64,000 nt of DNA from Maylandia zebra (Eukaryota > Chordata > Actinopteri > Cichliformes > Cichlidae). Shown in pieces: positions 1-13,478 of the stretch. Below the pieces are notes generated by a model. That model was not told the DNA's origin. It did no database searches and saw only the letters and a list, made by a program, of their open reading frames with translations. How positions within the stretch are numbered: the first letter of the stretch is position 1; every line of letters starts with the position of its first letter. Where the stretch lies: positions 38,270,370 through 38,334,369 of the forward strand of contig NC_135168.1 of assembly GCF_041146795.1 (NCBI RefSeq). The letters are read 5' to 3'. Position numbers and translations under genes: made by a program.

Positions 1-3000
1 AACATGCATGCATGGAGAAACCTATAGCTGGGGTTCTCAAACTTAGCAAACAGCCTCTAAAGCCAGAAAAAATTAACTCAAACCCAAACTCTGTATGTTC
101 ACATGAAAAGAGAGACATGTTTGTCAGTTGTTTGCAGCTTATTCATACAATGTACTTCACTCACGGGAGGTCAAGAGCACCATCCGTGCATGTTCAATTC
201 TTAATTAGATTCACAACAACTGAATAATGTATTTGTGCGACCAAAATAGATTTGAGGTGGGGAATACCTGAGATTAATATAGGAGTCTGTTTTTGACACA
301 TTTCCTCATTGACATCTTCGAAGTCGTCGTGTTTTTTCTTTTCTGTTTCAGGCACAGCTTGTCCCGTGTCAAGCCAATTAGTCGATCTCATTAACCAATG
401 CTGTCAACCAGAAGACTGCGGTTTGAGTCCTGTTTGTGAGCTCTGTTTTTTGCATTCTCTTTTTTCTCCTCTCACAGTTTACTTTATATTCACATTCTGT
501 TTGGTTAGCTATAGGCATCAAATATACTTGGTTCGTTTTAATGAAATATCACAGTTTGGGTAAAGCTTCAAAACTCCCACCGACAAATGATGGCCAAGCA
601 AAGATATGTGGCCATTTTCCAGTGGTCCGGTTCATTTAACTCAAAGGTTTGCATGATATTAAAGTGATTTTCCCCACAAAATGTATTCCCTCTCTCATGC
701 ACACCCTGTCTTATTGTGGATTTAGCTATGATAGCTAATGACCGGAGTGTGTTTACACTGGAGTAACCCTGTTGTGGCTGCTGCTGTTCACCCATTGACT
801 TCTCATTGGCACTCACACAGTATCTTTTTGGCGTTAACATGCACTTTAGTCCAACAGAGTTCAATAGAAGCTTCTTTACATCTGAAATATGTAGCTGTGA
901 CAAGTTTGTGGGCAAAAAAGTGGTCTGCTGTTTTCCTCTCTGTCATAGATGCCACACTGTGGTAAACAAGGGAACCTTTTTAATGTGTAGTTAAACTGAG
1001 CAGACTTAGTTCCAAAATCTATCCCCACAGTGAAAACAAATAAGTTTACTAAAATAAACGACATGAAAAAGTACAAATGTATAAATATTTTTTATAAAGA
1101 GTTCCCATTATACAATATTGTACCATCATTCCTTATACCTAGTGTTAGGAAGGTTGTTGCTACAGTCGCACTAGAAGAAAACAGTGGCTGAGACCAATTT
1201 ATTGCCTTTATGATGGAACCAGGTGTGAGAGCGCCCACAGTTAGCTGCTATGCTCAAAGACAGAGATAAAACAACAACAATCGCATTGGTCTGCTTTCAG
1301 TCTGTGATAACATGGAGATTAACTGTGATAAATCACTGAAAATTGCAAGTCTGCTGTCAGACTCAAGATAAGGTGTGCTAATCAGCACAGAGTGACTCTG
1401 TCTGCATTTATAAATTAGGAGGAAATTATTGGTAAACCTTGACTAATTTGTCTGAGACTCCACTCAATCTGAGCCAGACTGCAGTTGTTTGGAGGTTGCC
1501 TCCCACCAGGTGACCTGTGCAATCGCCCTTGCATCGAAAATGGTCATGCAGAAGTTTCTGAGCGCTTCCACGCTCAACCTCTGGGTGACCAGCTGGTCAG
1601 TTCAGCAACTTGCAATCAGCTGCCAAAAATTCAGATTCAGATGACTTCATTAATCTACAAAAAGGGCAATGTGTTTGCAGCTTACCCACACAACCTACAG
1701 CCTTTAAACACCAAAGACAAACACTGTTACATGTGAGGTCAAGGAAGGAAAAAATAAATAAAAAATAAATTTTAGTTGCAGGGAGGTTGCCGTTCTTATT
1801 TAATTATTTAAGTGTGACATGTCCATAGTATACATGCCTTTTTTTGTTGTTTTTCTGTTTGTTACTGAGAAAAGAGTTAAAATGGACTGTGATGCAGGAG
1901 GATTTTAAAGGAATCTGAAATCTAAAGTGTGAAATTTGAGCTAGTTAAACCTCCCCACAGCTGCTCATTTCAGTCAATGAGATTAAAACCACCTCTCCAG
2001 CGTGCAAAGGGGTGCTGTTTTTACTGACTTACACCACATTTGCCACTTAATACTTGATCACTTGCCGTCATTATGCATCTGACAGATGGCAGAAGATGAC
2101 TAATGACTATTTGCACATTAATGCTTTTTGTGTCATGAAGAAGTTGATTCATCGCTACCAAAGTCATAGTGTGTGTCACAGAGTGTAAGCGCAGGTTATG
2201 TAAAAAGTGTGTCAGCTTTGCATCTGTTCTAAACTGCATGCAAAACAATGCCGAGCTGTGCAGCAAACAGATATTGTACCAAAATTGAAAAAGTAGGAGC
2301 TTTGTAATGCCGGTGTATCTCCTCGCTGTCAGCGCTGACACGCTCATAAAACACAAGGCCTCATTTTAAGTCAAACAGGAAATAGCCTGCACAATCCTGG
2401 GAACAAACAAGAGAGGACAGCGTTGCGGTTTGATTGGACCGTGAACGGTCGCTGTCGTTACAAAGCACCACTGTAAGCTCCATCGATTATCAAAGGGCTC
2501 CGAGCTCAGACGGGGAGTCTACTGATCTTTCCCAAGCTCAGACATGAAAAGCCCCCGGTGACAGCTCATAGCCTGGGCTAGATCATACCGCTGAGCTGAG
2601 GAGGGAGGGGGCTTCTGTGTTGCCTGTTTTCTAACCACCTGCTCCACAGGCCGTGGCTGTGTTTTCTTGTTTTCTCTCTCTTAACGCTCCGCTTTGTCAG
2701 AGGCGACGAGGATGCGCTTTCATGCGAACTTGGGGCCAGCAATGACATCGGCGTATGAGAGACACTTGGTACAACAACGCAAGGCAACCTTTTATTACGG
2801 CTATGCCTCATTACTTTTTAACCAGTGTAATCGTATGTGCTGCTCCTCATGAATTATTCACAGGTGAGCTCTCGTCACAAAATGACAGGGGGAGATGGCA
2901 GAGAGCTGCAAATGAAAAACAAAACAAAACAGAAAACAAGCATAAAAATAGGAGATGGTATATGTCAAGAACGCGAGGCTCTGATACATTTCCTCATGCT

Positions 3001-4880
3001 TGCCATTAACTTTCTTTGCAGAGGTGTGAGCACACAACACTGTAGAAAACATACAGACACGGGTTTCACAATATGGATCACATGCTGAGAGTTTGTTTGT
3101 TGCTTTCAAATGAAACAAACCAATCTGAAAAGTGGTATGAGGCTTTAGCTCCAGTGTGTTCGCCTTTCATCAGCAGCAGCTTGGCAGCGACTGGAAAATA
3201 TAAAAAGAAAGAAGGAGTTTCCGCCAGTGCCTGTCTACACAGAGACTGCTCGCTCCCTAATAGTGCCAGCGTGCAGCAATTCATCTACGGCGCACTTGCG
3301 GGATAGTCTTCAGTGAGTAGGAGTGAATGGAGCTGCAACAGCTGAAAAAATTATTTACACCTTTTGTTTTACGTTTTTACAAATATAGTACGTCAAATTT
3401 TCAAATTCAAAATTGAGTTTAGCAAAGCACTTATGTGTTTTTGTTTTTCCCCACAGAGAGGCCGCTGTTCATTAGCATTACGCTAATGTATGTTGATTGG
3501 TCGGTCAGCATTCGCTTCAATTGTGAATTGATGGCTTCAATCAAAACAAAGTTGATCAAAGTTGCCGACGGCTGAAATTCTATTGCGGGGCTAAAGAAAG
3601 GTCAGAAGATCACCTGAGGTCCTGAGGTAAAGAGTTTTTAGCAGTGTTGATGAGTGTGTGTGTGTGTGTGTTTGAGAAAAAAGGAAAACCTGTATGAAAG
3701 CAGTCAAACCCACCGTCACTGCTCTCTCAGTCAGCTTCCCCTCATAATTTATTGTTCTTCTCACTCCTTTAACTTCCACATCTTCTAAGTCCTTGGATCA
3801 GATCTTGCAAAAAAAAGGCTCTTTATGAATCCCTCTGATAAAAAAAGTGAAGCTGGAGTTTCTGCAACTTTATTAACTGAACAAAAATCTGAAATGTAAG
3901 ACATGTTAAAGTTGCCTGAGCTGTTTTTTGTACAGCTGTGTGGGGCAATATTCATAGACGTTTGCTGACTCTGAGGCTCCCCTGAGCGTCTGCTGGTGCT
4001 ACCACACACACCCCTGAGGATCACAGCTTTCTAAAACATCCATGATCAATTAGACACCAATTAAACAACGTGTTAATGAGCTGCCTAATGACTTAACAGC
4101 CATATTTCCTCTGTGAGCTTTCTCTGCACATGCTTAGGATGCCTCCCTTGTGGGCAAAGACCAAGTGCCAGGAGTCGTAGAGTGGGTGTGCACTGTGCAG
4201 TGTGACTTAATTTTGGTGATATTACATCTTATTCTCTTGGCCCCCTCTCTCCATTATGTTTTGGTAGAAGATGTTTGATCCCTTTAATCATGTATTGGCT
4301 GTTTGAAATGTCTTAAAGTGCTTGGTGGAATGGCTCGTGAAGGATCTGAGGAGCATACTGTAAAGATTTGTAGTAGCACAGGAATAACATATTGGCGTTT
4401 GTTACATAATGTGGCCTACTGCTAAATTCGATCCTGCATGACTTGCAATGTGCAATATTGGAGCTCCGCATTAGTCGTTCTACTGACCAGCAGTGCCCAC
4501 GTGGGTTAGCGCAGCCAGGGCTACACACAAGTTGCCGTGACTCAGAACTCAAAAGTGTGAGAAAGTAAAATAAAATGAAAGGTGAGTTCTGAAACCTCTA
4601 GTTCACCCGTGCTATTCTCTCGCTCCACTCCTCCACTCCTCTGAGTCAACCGCCTGCTTTTCAAGGCTTTTATCCACAGAATGCAGAGTGAATCACTCCG
4701 TTTATATCATTAGATATTTTTTTTTGGCCAAACTTTGTTTTAAAAAGTTGAAAATGCTAATGTTATGTAGGGGAGTGAGAAAAGAAAAGGAGCTCAGAGG
4801 GAGATGACCCACTTAGTGTAATTATCACTAACGAAGAGATGGGAAAGTTGCGAGCTGGGGAAAAACACCCGGGCCTAAAT
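1..4880. other. Intergenic or intronic DNA, no gene recognised
   Basis: Open frames here are short, low-complexity or unlike any family I know. A short (GT)n tract lies at 3654-3670 and a small TAAT-containing palindrome near 3472-3490. A possible but weak exon at 352-420 is described under findings. I see no transposon signature. Confidence 0.6.
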
Positions 4881-7800
4881 GCGTTAAATTAATCCAGATA
4901 ATTCAATAGGCGATGATGAAAGGCCACAATCAAGCCCCTTCTGGCTGTGGTGTTTGACTAATAGTGCACTCGCCTGTTTTATGCAAATAGTTTTCTATAA
5001 CCTTCCTCTTCTCTGTGTCAGGTGGTGTGGCTGTGGTCACTGCTGCTGGGGTGTGCCACACCACACCACAAGTGCATTTACATCCATGTATTAACACGCG
5101 CGCACGCACAAGGATAAGCACGCCACCGTATATTGTCACCCTCGGACATTTCCAGAGCCTCATGTGAGATTCATACAATGCGTTCAACCGTGGCTTTCCC
5201 CCCGGGGATATGCAAGTGCAGCGTCTTGAGGTTTAGTAACAAGATCATTAAAATAATCAAATTATGATAAGAGAAAGTCATTCGTGCTGAAACTAGTTGT
5301 TTTGAGTCCATCAGAAGCGATGCTGTTAGTGCGCAGAGCGACGACCGAGGAGAGGGCATCATCAACATTAGCTGACAGCATGGGAAAAAGCCTGCGGTGG
5401 GTCTGAGCAATAATAGCATTACCAGCGCTTTCTCACAATAATAACGTCGCAGGAATAAAAGAAAAGTTCCCCTTTTTTTGTAAGTTAAGTGTCCCACTTT
5501 TAAGCCTTGGAGCAAAACAATCTTCACTCATCAGATCCTGTCTTAATATCTTGTCAGAGGAGATGTCTGACTGGCTCACCTCCTGTTAGCAGGCTGCTGG
5601 TCTCTTTCTGGAGGCAATGCAAAACAAAAGTGTCTCTTCTTAATTCTTCAGCGCGAAAACAGAGAGGGAAAGGAGGCGAGACTCGCGAGTGTCGGCACCT
5701 TTATCTCCACTGCAAATATTTGCCTAATGAGAAAAATATTATTCCGCCTTTAATTACAAATGTGCCTTTCCCTTCTGCTTACAAACATCTCCTTTGAGAC
5801 GTTGTCTTATTACAATTGCTGTTTAATCTGAGACGGAATTAAAGCAGCAGTAATTAGTTTATAGAGGAGTCTAATTGTCTTACTGTGCCTTTAAAAAAAA
5901 ACATTGCTTCATCTCCTCAGGAACTTTGAAAGTAGGATAGTGTCTCCCCGCTTGCAACCCCGCCACCTTCCCCCAATTCAACTTCTTTACTGCAGCTGTG
6001 CAACAAAACTATTAATTTAAACCATTAATCTCTAAGTCATTACCACTTATCAAAAGGGCTGCAAATTAATTATGTTAACTGCTGGAATTTTTCATTAGAT
6101 CTTTAAATGTGTGCACTTCATCAGTTCTGAGAACTCAGCAATTTGATTACAGTTGATTTCTCTCCATTTAATGAAGCGAGCATTTTGTTTTTTTTCCCGC
6201 TGTCCTTTTTTTTTGTCCGTCTCCCTCTTTTTTTTTTCATTAATTGGATTATGATCAATGCGAGCTTTAATGTTATGGAAAACTTAGCCAAAGCCTCTAT
6301 CTGCTATGACACAGTTTCCCGCCAGAAGATTAGAGAATGCCGTATCTTCGGTCGTCAAATATCAAACTGTCTTTCCTTAACGATGTAAGAGTGAAACGTT
6401 GCTAATCACTGCTGACAAACGCACACTGCTGTTCTACAAAGATAATGAGTCTGCCAGAGTCAAGGGGAGAAACAAACAGCCGAAAGAGAGAGCAGAGGAG
6501 ATGGGGAGAGACGAAATGTGACAGATCAACAAAACACAGATACTACAAGTGCAAGCACAGACTGACAACTCATGTGTACAAAAACACTGAAGGAAATGAA
6601 ATAAAGGGAGATATGTAAAAGGGTGTGAGGTGTTGGTGGGGGGAGAGACCGTCACATTGTTTCAGGTTAGAGAGTTGACCTAAATGAAGCTGTGAGACAG
6701 AGCTGGAGAGACAGAGTCAGAGACATTACTGAGACATGTGTCAACCACCAGGGGATGTAAGGTGTGAAAGAGAGAAACAGAGTGAAGAAGGGTGAGAAAA
6801 GGGGGGAAAACTGAGGGAAGAGGAGGGCGAAGCGGGAGCCGTAAGGGATGAAGACCGACTCTGAAATCGTTGGCGAGAAAGAAGACAGCCGAGTGAGCCT
6901 CGTCTTTTGTGTCCACTTTTGAGAACTTTTTTGCATCAGTCGAGACCTAAATAGAGGATTTCCCACATGAATCGCTGAATTTAATTACACCTGCTCGTCA
7001 CTGCTTTGGTTTGGCTGTAAAATCAAACCGCCGATCCACACCAGCTAAGAACTTTAAAGTCCTGATGATCTGTACACGTTTCACATCCCCACAATTCGCA
7101 CATAGTTGATTTATAGACTTGTGAAATGCACCTGTGTGCTTTAGCCTCCTCCACCCTGGACCCGAAATGTCACCCGGACGCATAAACGCACACAGACACA
7201 CATGAGCGGACGCATCTACACACATGCACAGGTGCTGCCGGGTGGACCGTGGGGAAGAGGTGAGAGCGCTCTCGCTCCACTGAGTGGAAAACCTGATCTT
7301 CTTACCTCAGCAACTTCAGATGGAGCAACTCAGTGGAGAGACATCTGTGTGAGCGCGAGTGTGTGTTGCGCGAAGGGGAGCAAGGGCTGAGGAATAAACA
7401 GAGAGATTGAGGAGGAAGTGAGAGATAGGCAGACGGAGCTGGAGACACTGGGCCCTCGGCTGTTGTCATGGCAACACATTAGCGAGCCTTAGGGTAAACA
7501 GGTGTCTCCTTTTAACTTAATAAGTCCAGCTAAATGAGCTAATCAGCACTTGTGATATGAGCCGCAGGCCTGAGGAGGAGCTGAAAAACTCCTTGAGCCT
7601 CCCCCAACCCAACCTTGTTTCTCACCAGCGCGTCCGGCGGCCAGCCCGTCCGGGGTCAAATGGATTTACACAGCAGCCCGCCATTCAATTGAGTCAGCAC
7701 TGAAACACCAGCTACTGCTGTTTCTGTGTATGACCACCCATTACTGTCATTAGCATCAGAGAGAGAGAGTACCGGTTTGTGTGGATTATCATTGCTACGC

Positions 7801-8370
7801 GTGCCCATTATCATAACAGTTACGATAGCTACGCCTTGTTGAATGGATAATCAGCAAGGTATTATGTGCTGGGATAATAGCACCATGTGAAAATGGGAGA
7901 TGCACTCCCGGCTAACGTGCACAACCGTACCAATTATTACGAGCAGGGTTCATGCTGCATTTCGTTAAAGCTGTATATCAGCGCAGATCTGATTACGATA
8001 ACAACAGAGTGTCCTGTGATGATGGTTATTAGGACCGTTGCGGCAATGATGAGGGTGTTATTTCAAGGGAGGAACTTACCTTTGTGAGTTCAACAGCTTT
8101 GTGTGTATGTCTGTGTGTGTCTTACCCACTGAAAATCATTGTGAATCTGTCACAAGACTAGCATTATCGTTTGAACAAAACACTTTGTCTGAATGGTTGA
8201 ATTATTTAGTTTAAATAAAGTCCTTCTCCAAGCAAGTTTTCACACTCAGCCACCATCTTAGCAAAACCGTTATTTAATGTTAACAAAGACCAAGCTCCTT
8301 ACTAAATGGGGGACATGTAGCACTTCACAATCTGGTGAAAACTGCATTAAACATTTGGTAAGTGTAAGGG
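4881..8370. other. Unique non-coding DNA rich in TAAT cores, possible conserved regulatory sequence
   Basis: No coding region is recognisable. Blocks at about 4885-4920, 5810-6390 and 7480-8090 are repeat-free and carry many ATTA/TAAT and GATAA-type cores. Between them lie purine-rich stretches (about 6440-6900) that give long spurious frames on the minus strand. The texture resembles vertebrate regulatory deserts. That is an inference, because conservation cannot be judged from one sequence. Confidence 0.4.
7462..7475. promoter_or_regulatory. RFX X-box-like palindrome
   Basis: The 14-mer GTTGTCATGGCAAC differs by one base from the palindromic RFX consensus GTTGCCATGGCAAC. It lies in repeat-free sequence with no nearby promoter that I can see. 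RFX factors bind such sites upstream of ciliary and neural genes. Occupancy here is inference. Confidence 0.4.
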
Positions 8371-8465
8371 CCGCAGTTTAGATGATTGAATTGAATTTGA
8401 TTATATTTGATTTATATAGCGCCAAATCACAACAATGGTCACCTCAAGGTGCTTTATATTGTCAG

Positions 8466-8859
8466 GTAAAGACCTACAATCTTCCTCCTAGCGTTTTTCC
8501 CGCTCGGTTGCAGGGTCCGCTTTTCTGCAAAGTCGTCTCCACTTGGGTCGGTCAAGGGCGTCGGTCAGATCGGCTTCGATCTTCTTCACGTTGTCCTTGA
8601 TTCGGTCCATCCATCTCCGCTTTGGTCTGCCTCTAGGTCGACGTCCTTGGGGGCTGAGCCGCAGTGCTGTTCTCACCACTGAGTTCTCATCGCTCCGTAC
8701 CACATGTCCGTACCACCGCAGCCTCGCTTCTTGCATCTTATCTGTGATTGGCGCGATTCCCATCCTCTTTCTAACGTCGGTGTTCATGACGTGGTCCCAT
8801 CGTGTTAGGCCTAGGCACCATCGCAGCATCCGCATTTCCATCGTGTAAAGACCTACAAT
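8466..8859. repeat. 15-bp target-site duplication around the LINE fragment
   Basis: The sequence GTAAAGACCTACAAT occurs at 8466-8480 and again at 8845-8859, exactly flanking the LINE fragment. The bases outside differ (tcag versus tcgt before the motif). This is the expected trace of target-primed reverse transcription into the dispersed repeat. Confidence 0.9.
8481..8844 (-). mobile_element. 5'-truncated non-LTR retrotransposon, RTE-like reverse transcriptase tail
   Basis: The minus strand encodes the last 117 residues of a LINE reverse transcriptase (codons from 8841 to the TAG stop at 8488-8490). Visible family signatures are 'RLRWYGHVVR', 'GRRPRGRPKRRWMD' and 'WRRLCRKADPAT', which I associate with the RTE/BovB group. 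The element ends only 7 nt after its stop codon, in keeping with the very short 3' UTRs of RTE elements. The 5' part with the catalytic YxDD motif is missing, so it is a dead 364-bp fragment. It lies inside a dispersed repeat and is bounded by perfect 15-bp direct repeats. The call as a LINE is firm and the clade is less so. Confidence 0.8.
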
Positions 8860-9080
8860 AACACAGAGAAAATCCCAACAATCAGGCAACAACCTGTGTG
8901 CAAGCATATAGTGACAGTGGGAAGAAAAAACTCCCTTTTAACAGGAAGAAACTTGCAGCAGCACCAGGCTCAGGGAGGGGCGGCCATCTGCCACGGCCAG
9001 TTCATGGTGAGGGGAGGGAGACAAGACAAAAGTCCTTTTTTCCCCCGTCCCCTTCTTCCACAGGTGAGACATAGCAAAGA

Positions 9081-11513
9081 ACAAATACTTTCTGTTACTG
9101 TGCTTAAGTAGAAAATTCAAGTATCATGTTTTTTTTTTACTTTTATTTCCTACTCCCTAATACTAATATCTCTACTTTCTGCTCTTTATATTTTCAGTCC
9201 AGTTTAAGTTTAAGAATTATTATTTCTCATCATATTTCTCAGATATCTAATTTATTTGAATCTAAATGGAGGGAACAACAGCAGATAAATCCTATTGGTG
9301 TATCCATCATCAGAGCTTATTGCACAAGAAAAGATGAAAGAGACAAAAATGTAATTTATGCATCTTTTTTGGCACTATACTTTGCGGTTTACATGGTCAG
9401 AATGATTCAGAACAGCATTTATGGTGCAGATGTCCATAAATTGTGGTGGCGGTACCTCAGCATCTAGCTGGATTATTGCACCATATTTACAGTACACATC
9501 ATCTGACCTAAGTGAAGGAAAAGCTTAAGCTTAAAAAAAAAGAAAAAACTGCAGGGGGAAAGAAAAAAAAAAATCAGGAATCTCCAACTTAAACATGACA
9601 CCCATCTCAGTGGCAGTACAGCCACTGAAACCGTGATCCAACTATTAATACCTCTCAGGAGGAGCTGCAACTCCCGTCAGTTGATCCTCCCCCTCCAGGA
9701 AATAACAATTAACCAACTAAACCACACCAGTGCTCAATCTATCACTGAAAGTACAACTTCAACAGTGAACAGTGGCAAAATTGATGTAGTTATATTAAGA
9801 GAAAGTACTCAATATGTAACACCTTAAAATCAACACATCCTTCAAACCTCAGAGAACAGTCTTCCTGGGTCGTCCCAGAAACTTCACCATAATAGATGTC
9901 CTAAAGGACCTGGACTGGTTTGGCACTTCCTGGGTCTGAACCAGTTGGAGTCCAGGTGCAGTCTGAAGAACAGTTGAAAAACAAATAAATTACTCAAACA
10001 CAAACATTAAAACAAGCAATTTTAGCAAGACTCTATTTAGCATTTCTTGTTTCTTGTTGATTTGATGCACAGGCATACAGCACAGCTCAGTTAAAACCAT
10101 TATGTATTGTGCATAGAGGTCTCAGGCCTCCCCATGGCAGTGACTTCTGCACAATAAGACAAAGGTTTAGTATATTAGATATTGGATTTGTGTTAGTTTG
10201 CATAGGTATTTGCCTATGCAGAGCCTACACAGAGGGGTATACATCCAGTGTAAACATGTTTGCGTGCAGTTCTCCAGTTGCTTGACGTTGATGACGCAGT
10301 ACGTAGGTCAAAATCTGATTGGATTAAAAGTGGAACGGTAAAATAAAAAGCAGCAGAGTTCACGTGAACTGGATAAGCAACAAACAGCAACTACAGTGGT
10401 CTGCAAAGCTTTCTGTAGAGCTTATATACGCTATTCTAGTTTCTGTCCACTGAGGTTCACTTGGGTCAGAGTGATGGAGATTTTGTAAACCTGTCTGTGA
10501 TATCTCCAGGTCATGTCCCCAAAAGAGTATAACTGTCATTTATGGTTTAAAGAATTTCCTTGTGTACTTAAGCTAATCATTCACATAATTAATATCTATC
10601 TATCTATATCTATCTATATATATACACAACCATCCTAACGCCACCATTTTTTTTGGAATTCTCACATAGATTTCCCACTCAGGAACCTCCAAGCGTCATA
10701 ACTAAAACCTCATAATTTCTTGTGTTCTCACTTTGCAAAGTCCATAAAATCTGTTTGTGCGTGAGACGCCTGCATCTGTGGGACTTGTAACTATTGTTAG
10801 CAGCTGTCATTAGGAGAGACTTTGCCTTAATTATCTCATCACTGTCTGCCTCATGGGATTTTCATATGTCCTGCAAAAGCTAAGAAAGCCAAAGCCATTT
10901 CAGTTCTTTATTGGCTTTAATTTTCAACACAAAGGTGCAGACACGTGATGACAAAAATATGATACTGAACAAAAGCGTTTGGCAGGTGAAGTCACAGACT
11001 TGCTGTTTTTCAGTTGAATCTGCTGAAACGGGAGGTTCACTCTTCTCATCTCATTTTAAGAGGGCAGCATTTTTGTTGCCTTATATCTTGCCGCCTCTGT
11101 GGGCATGTACACATTATTAAGCTGCTCAGGCCTCACACCAGCACCAGGCCTCCACCCCTCTACCCCGCCATCACTCTCCTACCCAGCTCCCCAGAGATAA
11201 TCACGGTATTACAAATGAAAAGTCAGAGCCATAAATCAGTACTCCTCCACCCCCGGCCCACCTCACAACACCACCGCAGGTTCTCCGCATTCCTCCCCAT
11301 CTCCCTCACTCTCCTCTCCAGCCTTCATTTAACCTGGGAAATTGCCGGCTTCGCCCGTTTTAGTGTTGCAAAAAAGACACACACACAAAACCAGAGAAAG
11401 GAAAGAGGGACGGATTGGGGGCTGGGAGGGCTGAGTAATCCGGGATTTCCACTGTGTGACTTCAGCAGTTGGCCCATGGTATCCATCAAACTCGCATCTG
11501 TGTCACACACATC

Positions 11514-11515
<2 letters not shown>
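9081..11515. other. Intergenic or intronic DNA, no gene recognised
   Basis: Sequence is AT-rich, with a poly-T patch at 9128 and a small palindrome (TGCATAGG / CCTATGCA) at 10199-10220. No coding homology is seen. The open frame running into the (GT)n tract near 11500 is low-complexity. Confidence 0.55.
10588..10625. repeat. (TATC)n / (TA)n microsatellite
   Basis: A short interrupted run of TATC units passes into a TA tract and then 'cacaac'. Confidence 0.85.

Positions 11516-11580
<65 letters not shown>
11516..11580. repeat. (GT)n microsatellite, 65 bp
   Basis: An uninterrupted run of GT dinucleotides. It creates long artefactual frames of alternating Cys-Val or His-Thr residues. Confidence 0.98.
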
Positions 11581-11582
<2 letters not shown>

Positions 11583-13478
11583 GTGTGAGAGAGTGTGAGT
11601 GAGTAAGAGAGAGAGCTTTGCAATCCTGCATGACTCAGATGCAGCTGGTCTGCTGAAGTGGATGTGCAGGGACAGTCGAGGGTGGAAAAATACACAAAAA
11701 AATATAAACCAATTTTAGGAATCTAATGTCCTGTGTGGAAATCACACATCAGACTAATATGATTTTAGATTTAGACAAAAGAAGAACAAATGGCACAGAT
11801 CGGGAGAAATCAGTGCATCATAGATAATAATATACTCTTGTTTTATTCACACCTTTAACAACCCGTGTTGTAAAAAGTGCCAAATGAAGACACCTTTCTT
11901 CCCAGCTAGTAGCACTCTAGAACCCAAGTTGATGAAAAACTGATGTAGAACGGTTGAAGGCGTCAGACGTCGCTGGCTACAGATGAAAAGTTACTGCTGT
12001 TGTATCAAACAAATGAGGACAGAGGGACTGACATGCAGGCTGATCCAGGTGTCAGGCTGTGCAGTACAGCAGCTAATAGCAAGAGAAAAGGAGAGAACAA
12101 GAAAGGCAAGGAAGAATAGATAGCAGGAGAGAGGGATGTCTCCCCCCCTCCCCAGCTTGTCAGTCAGTCACAGAGGGGGAGAACGACAGGCCACAATGGG
12201 GCCCTTCAACGGCTGGCTGAAAGTTGTAATTTAGCATGAAGAGCCATCGAGGGGCGAGCCTAAATATAGCTCCACATATACATTGTGTCTTGTAGAGAGA
12301 ATAGCAATTAACAGCCAATTAAATGAATGACTGGGGTCAGCAGCAGCAGCAAACTAATGGTGGGTGTGTTGCTGCGCTACCGGATAATCCGAAGAGACAA
12401 AGAGAGAGGTTTGGGAGTGAGAGAGGGCGCATTTCTCAACATTTTCTTTTGAGCAAGGCAGCATAATGAGATTTGAAGGGTTCCAGTAATGCGTCACCTG
12501 TCCATCAAATAAATTGTGTGCTTGTATAAAGAACTCATATAATAACTACTTTATGCATGTCATCCTACATGCATGCACTCAGACATCAATGCACTGTGTG
12601 AACTGGGACTTGCAATGGAAATGCAGGGCCTCCAGCTCCAGCAGGAGCTTTTGCAAGTCGGGGGTCTTTATTGGTAACAAAAGACCTTTAATCAGGTGTA
12701 GCAGGGCTAATGTCATATTCAACTAAGGAGATTGATTCAACAGAGGACTTAGCTTTGATTTGATTTGAGCATGATCACTTAGTTCATTATATTGCCCCAC
12801 ACTGGGCTGTTTTATTCTATACTATTGTTTTAGGAGCAGTAGATCATTATTTAGTGCGGTTTTTAAAAATTAATAGAACTCGGTGTGACAGCACTTGCAC
12901 AGGTTACTTTGACTATTGTAATTACCTTGTCCTGGGTGACACACATAGGGTACAAAAGCATGTATGTGATCTTCATTCAGATTACAAAGAGGTCGTATGC
13001 TCATGTGTCAGTGTACTCATAGCCTGTATATAAAAGATAGAGACCGCCTACTTACTGGTTTCTGGACTCTACGTTACAGAGTTTTGGTTTCTTTATACCT
13101 CATTCTAGATACTTCAAAACTAATGAGTGATGTGGCAAGTTAGCACCTTCCCAAAAAAGCGAGGAAACACAGTAGCCACATTCAGGTATTACTAGCAAAA
13201 CCAAGTATTTTTGTCTTTTGTACTTAAAAACAGCTCTGCAGCACATTCAAGGATAGAGTCTGGTCAGTGCTCTATGCATGGCTTAATTTAAGAATCACAA
13301 ATACACATCAATAGCAGTACAGAGTTTACGTGGATGGTGGCAGTACAGAGCGCCACCATCTTGGATTGCTAACCCGGGGTATTCGACAAAAACATATCTT
13401 AGTGGGAACTGGAATTTCCAGGAAAGCACCATTATCAGGAGCAGAAGATACCATATTTGAACAAAAACAGCATTATTC
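11581..13478. other. Intergenic or intronic DNA, no gene recognised
   Basis: No transposon or coding signature was recognised. The stretch near 12120-12420 is purine-rich with TAAT cores. Confidence 0.5.

Larger units (their letters stand above)
8386..9080 (+). repeat. Dispersed percomorph repeat, copy 1, interrupted by a LINE fragment
   Basis: The copy begins with (TTGAA)-type sequence, then 'tttatatagcgccaaatcacaacaa', 'ctcaaggtgctttatattg' and, after the interruption, 'ctcccttttaacaggaagaaac' followed by a 'ggctcagggaggggcggccatctgc' segment. Recognisable relatives lie at 13479-13700, 22785-22904 (reverse) and 49170-49400. I know the sequence as abundant in percomorph genomes, but I do not assert its transposon class. 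Removing 8481-8859 restores a continuous repeat. Confidence 0.75.

Noticed and set aside
11014..11598. 194-aa plus-strand frame
   Set aside because: It runs into the (GT)n tract and has no recognisable domain.
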